The position numbers and the translations under genes are program-made. Positions 1-9,800 of a stretch of DNA of 64,000 bases are shown here, piece by piece. Origin of the DNA: Gemmataceae bacterium (GTDB lineage Bacteria > Planctomycetota > Planctomycetia > Gemmatales > Gemmataceae); assembly GCA_019636445.1 (NCBI GenBank), contig JAHBXO010000008.1, positions 1 through 64,000 of the forward strand, read 5' to 3'. The notes beneath the pieces were generated by a model, which was not told the DNA's origin, made no database searches, and saw only the letters and a list, made by a program, of their open reading frames with translations. Each line of letters opens with the position of its first letter. The stretch's first letter is position 1.

Positions 1-820
1 GGAACAGGACATCGCCGGCGATCTGCTCCTGGACGAATCGCGCGTAGGGCTTATCCGCGTTGAACGCGCGGATCACATAGTCGCGGTACGGCCAGGCGTT
101 CGGCCGCGGCTTGTCCTTGTCGTAGCCGTGCGTCTCGCCGAAGTGGACCACGTCCAGCCAGTGGCGCGCCCAGCGCTCGCCGTGGTGCGGCGAGGCGAGC
201 AGGCGATCGACCAGCTTCTCGTAGGCATTCGGCGAGGCGTCCTTCACGAACGCGTCGATCTCCTCCGGCGTTGGCGGCAAGCCGATCAGATCGAACGACA
301 ATCGCCGGATCAAAGTCCGCCGGTCCGCCTCCGGCGACGGGCGCAACCCCTTTTCCTTCAACTTCAAAAGAACGAAATCGTCGATCGTTTTTACTGACCC
401 CTGACTCCTGACGCCTGACCCCTGCAATGGCTTGAGCGACCACCAGTCGCGCGGGTCCTTCGCTTGCGAGCCATCGTCGGGCCACGTGGCGCCCGCGTCG
501 ATCCACGCGCGCAGGGTCGCGATCTCTTGCGCGGTCAGCTTCTCGCCCTTCGGCGGCATGACGACATCGGGATCGGCGCTGCTCACCCGTTGCAGGAGCG
601 GGCTATCCTTCGCCTTCCGCGGCAGGATGGCGGCGCCGCTGTCGCCGCCTTGCAGGGCGTCGGCCTTGCGATCCAGACGCAGGCCGCCCTTCTGCTTCGT
701 GTCCCCGTGGCACGACACGCACGCCTTCGCGAAAATCGGCTTCACGTCTTTCGCGAAGTCGGCCGCGTCGGACCTCGTCGTGAACATCAGGAATGGAACA
801 AGCATCCATCGGATCGGCAT
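1..820 (-). CDS. PSD1/DUF1549-type planctomycete cytochrome c, N-terminal part (cut by window edge)
   Basis: This reading frame runs off the left end of the window, so only the first ~273 residues are visible. The ATG at 820 gives a short hydrophobic leader, then a c-type haem motif CVSCH (Cys34, Cys37, His38), a lysine-rich stretch with GGLRLD, and the region DWWSLKP. These are the usual order of the planctomycete cytochrome C domain followed by DUF1549. Further on, LIRRLSFDLIGLPPTPEEIDAF and LLASPHHGERWARHWLD are typical DUF1549 signatures, and the DUF1553 half should lie outside the window. Such proteins are exported and are thought to be haem-bearing, although their substrates are unknown. 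Four 7-bp repeats at 398-425 are translated in the linker between the haem domain and DUF1549. It is transcribed divergently from the ClpB-like gene across a 109-bp gap. Confidence 0.88.
   Translation of the reverse strand, partial: MPIRWMLVPFLMFTTRSDAADFAKDVKPIFAKACVSCHGDTKQKGGLRLDRKADALQGGDSGAAILPRKAKDSPLLQRVSSADPDVVMPPKGEKLTAQEIATLRAWIDAGATWPDDGSQAKDPRDWWSLKPLQGSGVRSQGSVKTIDDFVLLKLKEKGLRPSPEADRRTLIRRLSFDLIGLPPTPEEIDAFVKDASPNAYEKLVDRLLASPHHGERWARHWLDVVHFGETHGYDKDKPRPNAWPYRDYVIRAFNADKPYARFVQEQIAGDVLF
398..425. repeat. Four tandem 7-bp repeats (NNCCTGA type) inside the PSD1 cytochrome gene
   Basis: Heptads CCCCTGA, CTCCTGA, CGCCTGA and CCCCTGC follow each other at 398-425. On the minus strand they encode part of the low-complexity linker GSGVRSQGS between the haem-binding domain and DUF1549. 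The unit is not a multiple of three, so a gain or loss of one copy would shift the frame. They are organised like the heptads at 15.5, 33.5 and 35.8 kb. Confidence 0.85.
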
Positions 821-929
821 GAAGGGCCTCGTCGAACGGAGGGCGCGGCGGGAACAGTCATTGTCGCATCCGATACCGGCGGAAGGCAACCGTTTCCCGT
901 CCGGTTCGCAAATCGTAGGTTGGGGAGCA

Positions 930-3900
930 ATGGCTACCGAACTGATTTTTCCCGTCGGCGTGCTGCACCGGAAGATTGGCCCGGGCGCGGTATTGGCGGA
1001 GCCGTTGTTCGCGGCGGAGATCGCCCGGCTGGCCGGGTCGCGCGAGCACGCGGCGGCCGCGACGGCGCGGTCGTTGCAGCAATTCCTCGGAGATCGACCG
1101 CCGGAGGATTTGATTCGTCGCCGGCGCGCGACCGCGGCGCGCGAACTCCGATTCTCACTGTCGCTTGATCCACCACGGGCGAACCCGGGCTGGCGCGAGC
1201 CGGTGGCGCTGACGTTTCACGCGGCGGTTTGGGAAGAGGCCGGGCACGTGCTCGCGCGCGTGCCGTCGCTCGGCATCGAGGTGATCGCGGGACCGAAGGA
1301 CGACCTGGAGGATCGACTGAAGCGCGAGGCGCTGGCGGCGCTGCGCCGGCGGGACGCGTCCGCGAACCTGCGGAACCTGGCGTGGACGCAGACGACGACG
1401 GCATTCCGCATCGAGTGGATGGATGTGCCGGTGCGGCGGTATTCGTTGAAACAGCGGGCCGAGCGAGCCGAACGGGAGGACGAGGAGGACGACCGCCGGA
1501 CGGCGCTGCAGCAGGTCGGGACGCTGCTGGTGCCGACGGAACAGGCGCCGGTGTATGAAGTGTCCGACCGCTTGCGGCCGATGGTGGACGCGCTGACGGC
1601 GAAGCCGCCGCAGGGCGTGCTGCTGGTGGGGCCGAGCGGCGCGGGAAAGACGGCGCTCGTGCGCGAACTCGTGCGGCGCAAGGCCGAGTTCGGGCTTGGC
1701 GATACGCCGGTCTTCCAGACGAGCGGCTCGCGCATCGTCGCCGGGCAGTGCGGCTTCGGCATGTGGGAGAAGCGCTGCCAGGAGATCGTGAAGGACGCGA
1801 TGAAGCGCAAGGCCATCGTGCACCTCGGCTCGCTCGTCGAGCTGATGGACGTCGGCAAGAGCGAGTTCAACGCGTCGGGCATCGCGACGTTCCTGCGGCC
1901 CGCCATCGCCCGCGGCGACCTGCTCGCCATCGCCGAATGCACGCCGGAGCAAATGCCGCTCATCGAGAAGGAGAATCCGCAACTGCCGGACGCCTTCCGC
2001 ACGGTGATGGTGGAGGAACCGGACCGGGAGCGCGGCCGGCGCATCCTCGCCGCCGTCGCGGCGGACCAGCCGCGCCGCCCCGTCGCGCCGGCGGCGCTCG
2101 ACACGGTCGACCGGCTGCACCGCCGCTTCGCCACGTACTCCGCCTATCCCGGTCGGCCGCTGCGCTTCCTGCAAGACCTCATCCGCGACGGCGCGCGGAG
2201 CGAACCGGTGCGCGAACTGGACGTGTACGAGGCGTTCGCGCGCGAGACGGGCCTGCCGCGCGCGATCGTCGACCCGGACGAAGCGCTGGACCTTACGGCA
2301 ACGCGCGCGTGGTTCGCCGCCCGCGTCGTCGGGCAAACGGAGGCGGTCGATCTCGTCGTCGACCTGCTCGCGACCGTGAAGGCGGGGCTGACGCGGACCG
2401 ACCGGCCGATCGCGTCCCTGATCTTCATCGGCCCCACCGGCGTCGGAAAGACGGAACTGGCGAAGGCGCTCGCCGAGTTCCTCTTCGGCTCGCGCGACCG
2501 GCTGACCCGCTTCGACATGAGCGAGTACGCCGATCCGATCTCGGTCCGCCGGCTCGTCGGCGCAGGCTTCGGCGCCGAAGGCCTCCTCACCGCGAAGGTG
2601 CGCGAACAGCCGTTCGGCGTCCTGCTCCTCGACGAGATCGAGAAAGCGCACCCGGCCGCGTTCGACCTCCTCCTCCAGGCACTGGGCGAAGCACGGCTCA
2701 CCGACGCCGGCGGCCGCCTTGCCGACTTCCGCAATACCGTCGTCATCCTCACCTCGAACTTGGGCGCGGAGTCGTATCGCTCCGGCGCGCCGGGCTTCGG
2801 CGGCGGCGGACTCCGCGACGCGAAGGAGCATTTCGCGAAGTCGGTCGAGAAGTTCCTCCGGCCGGAACTGTTCAACCGCCTCGATCGGATCGTGCCGTTC
2901 GGCGCGCTGCCGGCCGACGTGATCCGCGCCATCGCCGACCGCGAGTGGCGGAAGGTTCTGGCGCGTGACGGCGTGCGCTTCCGCGACATGACCGTGACGA
3001 CCGGCGACGGATTGCTGGATCACCTCGCAGCCGTCGGTTTCGATCCGCGCTACGGTGCCCGGCCGCTGAAGCGCGCAATGGAGCGCGAACTGCTCGCCCC
3101 GCTGGCGCGGCAAGTGAACCGCCACGGCGGCGGGGTGCCGCTCGTCGCCGAGGTTGGCGTTCGGGACGGCGCGGCATTCGCCGCCGTGCGGCCCGTGCAG
3201 GGGGCAAAGGCGCGGCCCGATGCCGCCGCCGACTCGCCGCTCGGCGCAGCCGCCCTCGCCGCACAGACGCAGCGCCGTTGGCACCAGGTGCTCGCACAGT
3301 CCTCCACCGTGCGCGAACTCGAGAACGACGTGACCCGCCTGCTCCAGCGCGAGCGCCGGCTACTCGGTCGGCAAAAGCAGGGCCGCAAGATCGGCAAGGA
3401 ACTGCAACAGGTGCTCGCGGAGTTGGGGCGGTTGCGGGACATCCACGCCGAGGTCGGGCGCGCCCGTGCGGAGGCGGAGCGATTCGAGGACGACGCGCTT
3501 GCGGCGTACTACGCCGAGGGCGACGCCGGCGACCTGCCCGACCGTGTCAGGGCGGCCGAGGCCGAATGGGATCGCTTGCTGTTGCGGCTCTATTCGCTGA
3601 ACGCGCCGAAAGCGTCCCGCGTCGCGCTCCACATCTTCGCCGAGTCGCCCACTACGCGCGCGGACCTCGCGAACGGCTATCGCGCCGTCGCCCGCGCCCA
3701 CGGCCTGCGCGTCGAGGCGATCCGCTACCGCCTGCCCGGCACGCACCCCCCGCTCCGGGAACCGGAGAAGCTTCCCCCGCAGGCACACAAGAAGCATCCC
3801 GCCGCGACGTATTGGCACGAAAGCCACCTCTACGCGAAGTCCGAGACGCCGCATCGACTCGTGCTGTGGCGCGAGCACCTGGCGGCGAATTTCGATCCGT

Positions 3901-4283
3901 TGGAACAGGACGACGTGCTCGGTTTCGGCCTCCTGTTCGAGGGGGACCAGACGCACCTTCGCTTCTCGGCCGAGGCCGGCTGGCACCAGTTCGACAAGCC
4001 CGCGCCGCCCGACGCCGACACCGCCGACGCGATGGTCTTCGCCAGCTCCGAAGAGTTGGACGCGTACCTGCCCGACCCCAAGTTCGCGCGCAAGGGGTCG
4101 ATCGGTGCAGAGCAGCCTCGGCGGAACTGGAACCGTGCGAAGGGGATGGTCTGCGATTTCGATTGGATGAAGGTGCAGCCCAGCCCGTTCCTGTATCGTG
4201 ACGGCGAGCCGTTCTCGAAGTTGCTGGCGGCGGTGCTCGACCTGACGGTGCGCGTGCGGCTGACGCAGATGATCGTGGAATGA
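930..4283 (+). CDS. ClpB/Hsp100-like double AAA+ ATPase with PCRF-like C-terminal region (copy 1)
   Basis: The 1,117-residue protein starts at ATG 930, preceded by GGGGAG. The open frame continues upstream, but only as antisense of the cytochrome gene. Residues 1-200 are a private N-terminal region, not the Clp N-domain. NBD1 has Walker A GPSGAGKT (234-241). Its Walker B position reads VHLGSLVEL (298 onward), with Gly300-Ser301 where the sister protein has Asp-Asp, so NBD1 may not hydrolyse ATP. NBD2 is canonical: GPTGVGKTE (501-509), LLLDEIEKAH (Asp568, Glu569), LFNRLDR and a ClpB-type C-terminal small domain with GARPLKRAMERE. From about 780 there is a coiled coil, then a region resembling the PCRF domain of class I release factors, including EAGWH (1015-1019), but no GGQ. 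It is first in a tight operon with a kinase, a DUF1003 protein and a second ClpB-like gene. The AAA+ assignment is sure, the PCRF assignment is inference. Confidence 0.9.
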   Translation: MATELIFPVGVLHRKIGPGAVLAEPLFAAEIARLAGSREHAAAATARSLQQFLGDRPPEDLIRRRRATAARELRFSLSLDPPRANPGWREPVALTFHAAVWEEAGHVLARVPSLGIEVIAGPKDDLEDRLKREALAALRRRDASANLRNLAWTQTTTAFRIEWMDVPVRRYSLKQRAERAEREDEEDDRRTALQQVGTLLVPTEQAPVYEVSDRLRPMVDALTAKPPQGVLLVGPSGAGKTALVRELVRRKAEFGLGDTPVFQTSGSRIVAGQCGFGMWEKRCQEIVKDAMKRKAIVHLGSLVELMDVGKSEFNASGIATFLRPAIARGDLLAIAECTPEQMPLIEKENPQLPDAFRTVMVEEPDRERGRRILAAVAADQPRRPVAPAALDTVDRLHRRFATYSAYPGRPLRFLQDLIRDGARSEPVRELDVYEAFARETGLPRAIVDPDEALDLTATRAWFAARVVGQTEAVDLVVDLLATVKAGLTRTDRPIASLIFIGPTGVGKTELAKALAEFLFGSRDRLTRFDMSEYADPISVRRLVGAGFGAEGLLTAKVREQPFGVLLLDEIEKAHPAAFDLLLQALGEARLTDAGGRLADFRNTVVILTSNLGAESYRSGAPGFGGGGLRDAKEHFAKSVEKFLRPELFNRLDRIVPFGALPADVIRAIADREWRKVLARDGVRFRDMTVTTGDGLLDHLAAVGFDPRYGARPLKRAMERELLAPLARQVNRHGGGVPLVAEVGVRDGAAFAAVRPVQGAKARPDAAADSPLGAAALAAQTQRRWHQVLAQSSTVRELENDVTRLLQRERRLLGRQKQGRKIGKELQQVLAELGRLRDIHAEVGRARAEAERFEDDALAAYYAEGDAGDLPDRVRAAEAEWDRLLLRLYSLNAPKASRVALHIFAESPTTRADLANGYRAVARAHGLRVEAIRYRLPGTHPPLREPEKLPPQAHKKHPAATYWHESHLYAKSETPHRLVLWREHLAANFDPLEQDDVLGFGLLFEGDQTHLRFSAEAGWHQFDKPAPPDADTADAMVFASSEELDAYLPDPKFARKGSIGAEQPRRNWNRAKGMVCDFDWMKVQPSPFLYRDGEPFSKLLAAVLDLTVRVRLTQMIVE

Positions 4284-4326
4284 GTGTGGCGCGATAAAAT
4301 CGCCCCGCCCCGCATTGGGAGACCCG

Positions 4327-6171
4327 ATGAACCGCGAAGACCCGTTCGGCCCGCCGCGTCGGCCCGGCTCGCTGGGTCGCCTGGCTCACTACGAGGTCGA
4401 AGCGTTCCTCGGCCGCGGCGCCTTCGGCACCGTCGTGCGCGCGTTCGACGAAAAGCTCCAGCGGCAGGTTGCCATCAAGCTGCTCTCCTCGAACTTCGGA
4501 CCCGAGTCGAGCGCGTACCAGCGCTTCCTGCGCGAGGCGCGGGCCGCGGCCACGATCCGCCACGACAACGTCGTACAGATCTACGCCGTGGAAGAGACGC
4601 CCTGCCCGTACATCGTGATGGAGTGCGTGGCCGGCGAGACGCTTCAGGACCGGCTGGATCGCGACGGCAAATTGGATGTGGCGGAAGCCGTCGCGATCGG
4701 CGCGCAGGCGGCGCGCGGGCTGGCGTCGGCGCACGAGCGAGGCCTTGTTCACCGCGACATCAAACCGTGCAACATCCTCGTCGAAACGATCGCGGGCGAG
4801 CTGCGCGTCAAGATCGCCGACTTCGGCCTGGCGCTCTCGAAGCAGGACGCGCGGCTGACGCAGAGCGGCATGGTCGCGGGCACCCCGATGTACATGGCGC
4901 CGGAGCAGGCGAGCGCCCATACGCTCGACGGTCGCGCCGACCTCTTCAGCCTCGGCAGCGTAATGTACGCGCTGCTCACGGGTGTCGCGCCTTTCGGGGA
5001 CAGCAACCCATCGCTGGTGCTCGGGCGGATTGTCGGCCACGAACCGAAGCCGTTGCGCGAGCGGGCGCCGCACGTGCCGTTGGCGGTCTGTAAGGTTGTC
5101 GCGAAGATGCACGCGAAGAACCCGGAACACCGCTATCAGTCGGGCAAGGAAGTTGCCGATGCATTATTAAAAGCGATGAACGAACCCGATCCGCCGCCGA
5201 AGCCGCCCGCGTCGCGTGCCCGCCGCCTCGCGCTCGCCCTCGGCGTCGTCGCGGTCGCGGCGTTGGGTACTTATGCGGTGATGGAGTGGCCCGGTGGCGG
5301 CTCGCCGTCGTCCGGGGTTCCGCCGTTGAAAGCGGCGCCGCCCGAACCATCGAAGGAGTCGCCACCGAAAACGCCGCCGCCGAAGATCGCGCCCAAGCCG
5401 GCCTATGTTTGGTCGAAACCCAAGCCGCTCCTCGGAATCAACACCCCCTCGCGCGAGTTGGCTCCGACCTTGTCCGACGACGAACTATTGATCGTTTATT
5501 CGAGTATTGATGGTCTCTACACCGCGCGGCGCAGCGATCGTGGTGCCCGGTTCGAAGCCAGAGAGAAGCTGACTCTGGACCTGGATCCGGCACATGTTCC
5601 CGATATGCCCTCCATCACAGGAGACGCATTGCGGTTGGTCTTTCTGACGCGTGCGAAGACGGGGGTTACCCTCTGGGAGACGACCCGCGCGTCGCGCGAC
5701 GAACCCTTCGGCAAACCAAATCGACTCGATCGAATCGCAGCCGGGGATCACACCCCGTACCTGTCCGGCGATGGGCGGAGCTTGTTCGTGCAGCACTTTT
5801 TCGAGAATGCCCATCGGCTCTGGGTCTACGAACGCAAGGACACGGCAAGCGCATTCGACGGCGGCAATAAAGTGCCGGTCCGAGTACCGTCGGATCAACA
5901 TGGTGCCGCGAGTTGGGTGTCGCCGGACCGGCGCGAACTCGCCGTCACGAAAAGCGTGGATCGGATTAATTCGAGCTGGATGCTCTCGTGGGACACGATG
6001 GAGAAATTCTACGGGAGGCCAAAGACTTTGAATGTCACACACGATATCGGCAGGCCGTGGTTCAGTCCGAGCGGAGGAACCATGTATTTTCACTCACGCG
6101 ACCCGATTGAGGGCGCCACGGGCGATCTCGATATTTGGTACTCCGAATTCGTGCCGAAAGAGCTACCGTGA
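4327..6171 (+). CDS. Membrane-anchored serine/threonine protein kinase with C-terminal beta-propeller sensor
   Basis: This is a 614-residue Hanks-type kinase. ATG 4327 is chosen because TGGGAG lies 6-7 bases upstream, whereas a TTG at 4315 has no better site. The kinase domain spans about residues 20-285 with a glycine loop GRGAFGTV (29-36), VAIK (Lys51), HRDIKPCN (His142, Asp144), DFG (Asp165) and the APE motif, so it should be active. A single transmembrane segment lies at about 300-319, followed by a Pro/Lys-rich linker and a TolB/PD40-like beta-propeller (about 370-614) with repeated sequences such as LSDDELLIVYSS and LSGDGRSLFV. The propeller would lie across the membrane from the kinase and could sense a ligand. 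Its stop codon overlaps the GTG of the DUF1003 gene, so kinase, DUF1003 and both ClpB-like genes are probably co-expressed. Confidence 0.92.
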   Translation: MNREDPFGPPRRPGSLGRLAHYEVEAFLGRGAFGTVVRAFDEKLQRQVAIKLLSSNFGPESSAYQRFLREARAAATIRHDNVVQIYAVEETPCPYIVMECVAGETLQDRLDRDGKLDVAEAVAIGAQAARGLASAHERGLVHRDIKPCNILVETIAGELRVKIADFGLALSKQDARLTQSGMVAGTPMYMAPEQASAHTLDGRADLFSLGSVMYALLTGVAPFGDSNPSLVLGRIVGHEPKPLRERAPHVPLAVCKVVAKMHAKNPEHRYQSGKEVADALLKAMNEPDPPPKPPASRARRLALALGVVAVAALGTYAVMEWPGGGSPSSGVPPLKAAPPEPSKESPPKTPPPKIAPKPAYVWSKPKPLLGINTPSRELAPTLSDDELLIVYSSIDGLYTARRSDRGARFEAREKLTLDLDPAHVPDMPSITGDALRLVFLTRAKTGVTLWETTRASRDEPFGKPNRLDRIAAGDHTPYLSGDGRSLFVQHFFENAHRLWVYERKDTASAFDGGNKVPVRVPSDQHGAASWVSPDRRELAVTKSVDRINSSWMLSWDTMEKFYGRPKTLNVTHDIGRPWFSPSGGTMYFHSRDPIEGATGDLDIWYSEFVPKELP

Positions 6172-6872
6172 CGCCATCCCCAACTTGCCAGGTTTGCGGG
6201 AGCACTGCGGGCCCGTTCGTGCCCGCCGCGGTGATCCGGCCCGCCATTGCCGCGCTCGTCCGAACCAGTTGCCCGAACTGGTCCGCCGACGGCTTCCTGT
6301 GCCTCCTCGATCTGAACCGGTTCCGTTCGCAGTATGTCGAGAATCTCCTTCTGGCGGAAAAGGGGGAACTCACCGACCTGGAACGCGACGTCGTGGAGGC
6401 GATGGCGCGCCACGAAACCGTCGCCCAGCACGTCGACTCCGAATACGAGCAGAATCTGACCCTGGGCGAACGCCTCTCGGATCAGATTGCATTCTTCGGC
6501 GGAAGCTGGAAATTCATCATTGTCTTCTTCCTGCTGCTGGCGTCGTGGATCGCCGTCAATTCCGTTCTGCTTCTCGGGCAGCCTTTCGATCCGTTCCCCT
6601 TCATCTTGTTGAACCTGATCCTGTCGTGCCTCGCGTCGATCCAGGCGCCGATCATCATGATGAGCCAGAACCGGCAGGAAGCGAAGGACCGGCTGCGCTC
6701 GGAGCACGACTACCGCGTGAACCTGAAGGCGGAACTGGAGATTCGCCACTTGCACGAGAAGATCGACCATTTGCTGAACCACCAATGGGAACGGCTGGTC
6801 GAGATCCAGCGCGTGCAACTGGAGATCATGCACGAGCTTCTGGATGCCCGACCGCCGCGCGGAGATGCCTGA
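6168..6872 (+). CDS. DUF1003 family membrane protein
   Basis: GTG at 6168 overlaps the kinase stop by four bases (GTGA), pointing to translational coupling. The 234-residue protein opens with a CQVCG knuckle, and a second cysteine pair follows within 40 residues, possibly metal binding. The central part contains LGERLSDQIAFFGGSWKFI, then two transmembrane helices (FIIVFFLLLASWIAVN and FPFILLNLILSCLASIQAPIIM) followed by MSQNRQEAKDRLR, the hallmark order of DUF1003. The C-terminal part is a charged amphipathic helix, probably coiled coil and cytoplasmic. DUF1003 has no established biochemical function. Its position between a membrane kinase and a ClpB-like ATPase makes a scaffold or membrane receptor role plausible, which is inference. 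Confidence 0.88.
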   Translation: MTPSPTCQVCGSTAGPFVPAAVIRPAIAALVRTSCPNWSADGFLCLLDLNRFRSQYVENLLLAEKGELTDLERDVVEAMARHETVAQHVDSEYEQNLTLGERLSDQIAFFGGSWKFIIVFFLLLASWIAVNSVLLLGQPFDPFPFILLNLILSCLASIQAPIIMMSQNRQEAKDRLRSEHDYRVNLKAELEIRHLHEKIDHLLNHQWERLVEIQRVQLEIMHELLDARPPRGDA

Positions 6873-6875
6873 CCC

Positions 6876-9800
6876 ATGCTCTTCCGCATCCCCGTGGCTG
6901 TTACGCAGACCAAGACCGGCTACGCCGCACGGCCGCTGTTCTTCGACAAGCCCGCGCGCGACGACACGCACCTCCACCGGCTGCTCGCCAAACTCGGCCG
7001 CGACCTCGTCGAACGGCTCGAAACGCTCGGCAAGGAGGCGCGGCACGACGAACTCGCGAGCTGGACCTTCGCGCCGAACGTGAGCGCCCACCGCCTCGCC
7101 TTCAAGATCGAACTCCGTCGCCGCGTCGCCGACGTGAAGTACCTGCTGGTGGCGTTCGAGCACCTCGGCCGCAAGCTGGCGTTCGCCACGGCCGTGCCGG
7201 AGGTCTGGTTCGAAGTGGCGCGCGGGGAGACGCTGGAGGCGCGCGCCGCGGAAGTGCTCACCGACCACTGGCGCGCCGTGGAGCGCGACGCGGACGATGC
7301 GGAGGAGGTGAAGCCGGAGCGCCTGAACCTGACCGGCAAGGCGTGGGTGCAAACGCTGGACGTGGCGGCGCGGACGAACCTCAAGCTGCCGAAGGTGCCG
7401 GAGCATCCGTTCCTGTTCCTGGGCAGCGCGGACAAGCCGGACGGCGCGGGCGAGCTACGCCGCGTTGGCCGCTGCCTCGACCAGCTTTATCCGGACGAGT
7501 TGGATCGCGCCGCCCTGCGCGAACGGGAAGTGGCGGAACTGGTGCGTCGTCTGGGCGCGCGGGACCGCCGGCCGGTGCTGCTGCTCGGCCCGCGGCAGTG
7601 CGGCAAGACCGCCGTCGTCCACGCCGCCGTCGCCGCCCGCGTCGCCGCCAAGGAACGCAAGGACCTGCACAAGGGGAACGTCTGGCTGCTCTCGCCGCAG
7701 CGATTGATCTCCGGCATGTCGTACGTTGGCCAGTGGGAGGGCCGCCTGCTCGCCATCCTCAAGCACGCCCGCAAGCGCGGGCACGTCCTCTACTTCGACG
7801 ATCTCGTCGGCCTGTTCTTCGCGGGTCAGACGAGCCAGTCGAGCCTCAGCGCCGCGATGGTGCTGAAGCCGTATCTGGACCAGCGGCTGGTGCGCGTGCT
7901 GGGGGAGACATCGCCCGAGCAGTTCCGCGTGCTGCAGGAACGGGACCGCGGCTTCGCGGACCTGTTCCACATTCTCCCCGTGCGCGAGCCGAGCGACGCC
8001 GACACGACGCGCATCCTGATCGACTGCCAGCGCCGGCTGGAGGGGCGGCACGGCTGCGCGTTCGCACCGGACGCGCTGCCCGCGGCGGTGGACCTCGCGC
8101 GGCGGTATGACCGCGGCGCGGCGTTCCCCGGCAAGGCGGCCGCGATCCTCACGCGACTCGCCGTGCGCGCCGGAGCGAGCCGCGTCGAGCAGCCAGGTTC
8201 GATCCAGATCGTGCGCCAACGGCCGACGGTCAATCGCGATGCCGTGCTCGCGGACCTCGCGGCGCGCAGTGGTCTCTCGCTCGCGTTCCTCGATCCGAAG
8301 GAGCGGCTGGACCGCGACGACGTGCGCGACAATTTCGCCGCGATGGTCGTGGGGCAGTCGAACGCCGTCGAGGCGCTCGCGGACGTGGTGAGCGTGGCCA
8401 AGGCGCGGTTGAACGACCCGGACCGCCCGCTCGCGTCGTTCCTGTTCCTCGGCCCGACCGGCGTGGGCAAGACCGAGTGTGCCAAGGCCGCCGCCCGCGT
8501 CCTCTTCGGCGACGCCGAACGCCTGCTGCGCATCGACCTGAACGAGTACAACCAGCCCGGTTCGGCGGCGCGGCTCGTTGGCACGTTCGCGCAGCCCGAA
8601 GGCCTGCTCGTCGCCGCCGTCCGCCGCCAGCCCTTCTCCGTCATCCTCCTCGACGAGATTGAAAAAGCCGACCGCGACGTCTTCGATGTTCTGCTGCAAC
8701 TGCTTGGCGAAGGTCGCCTGACCGACGCCCTCGGCCGCACCGCCGACTTCACCAACGCCATCGTGCTCATGACCTCCAACCTGGGTGTGCGCGAGGCGGA
8801 AGGGAACCTCGGCTTCGGTTCGCCGGCCGAGAAGGACGGTGCGTATGAGCGGGCCGCCGAGGCGTTCTTCCGCCCCGAATTCTTCAACCGGATCGACCGC
8901 GTCATTCCGTTCCGCAAGCTGGAACGCCGGGAACTGGCGCGCATCGCCGAACGGCTCGTCGGCGAGGTCCTCGCACGCGAGGGGTTCGCCGGTCGCCAGT
9001 GCGCCCTGAACGTGACGCCCGAGGCGATCGCGCGCATCGTGGACGCCGGCTACGACCCCGCGCTCGGCGCGCGGGCCATGAAGCGCGCCGTCGAGCGCGA
9101 ACTCGCACGCCCCGCGGCGGCGAAACTGGCGGCGCTCGCACTGGACGAGTTCGCCGTCGTCTCGGTGAAGGCCGCCGACGAGGGACTCGCCGTGACGGTC
9201 GGATCGCCGGGCTTCGCGCCGCGCATTTCGCCGCCGACCGAGCGTACCTTTGATGAGCGGCTCGACGCTTGCCACGACGCCTACGAAACGCTCGCGGACC
9301 GGTTGACCGCGCTGCGCCCGCGCGGCCCGATCGGCGGTGCCATCTCGGCGGATCAGGAGCGCTACTTTGCCGTCAAGGAACGGCTCGACGCCATCGCCGC
9401 TCGCTTCGACTCCATCGAGGAACGCGGCGATCGTGAACGGCTCGCGAAGATCGAAGGGATCAGTTCGCAAGGCCTCGGCCGCCGCCCGCGCTATCGCATC
9501 CCGACATCGCCGAAGAATTACAATCCCGACGGTCGCCCGGCGCTCAATCTGCTCCTCTCGGCCTTTGGCATGGATGAAGCCGTCGAGGAACTGTTCGCGA
9601 GCTTGGTACCGGTGGAGGACGACGAAGAACTGGTCGAGCTGGAGCAGGAACTGGCGCTTGCGCGGCTGATGGCGGACGCGCCGGCGGACGATCGGCCGAC
9701 GTACCTCTGGTTTCGCGACTTTGCCGGTGCCAATGCCGCCCTTCGAATCGCGGCGTTCGTCCGCACCGCCTGGCACGGCGCGCTCGGCGTCGACCTCGCG

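Noticed and set aside
432..929. In-frame extension upstream of the first ClpB-like gene
   Set aside because: It lies antisense to the cytochrome gene and has no family features. The ATG at 930 is the first sensible start.
1155..3284. Long open frame (709 codons) antisense to the first ClpB-like gene
   Set aside because: His/Arg-rich shadow typical of GC-rich coding DNA. The sense frame carries clear AAA+ motifs.
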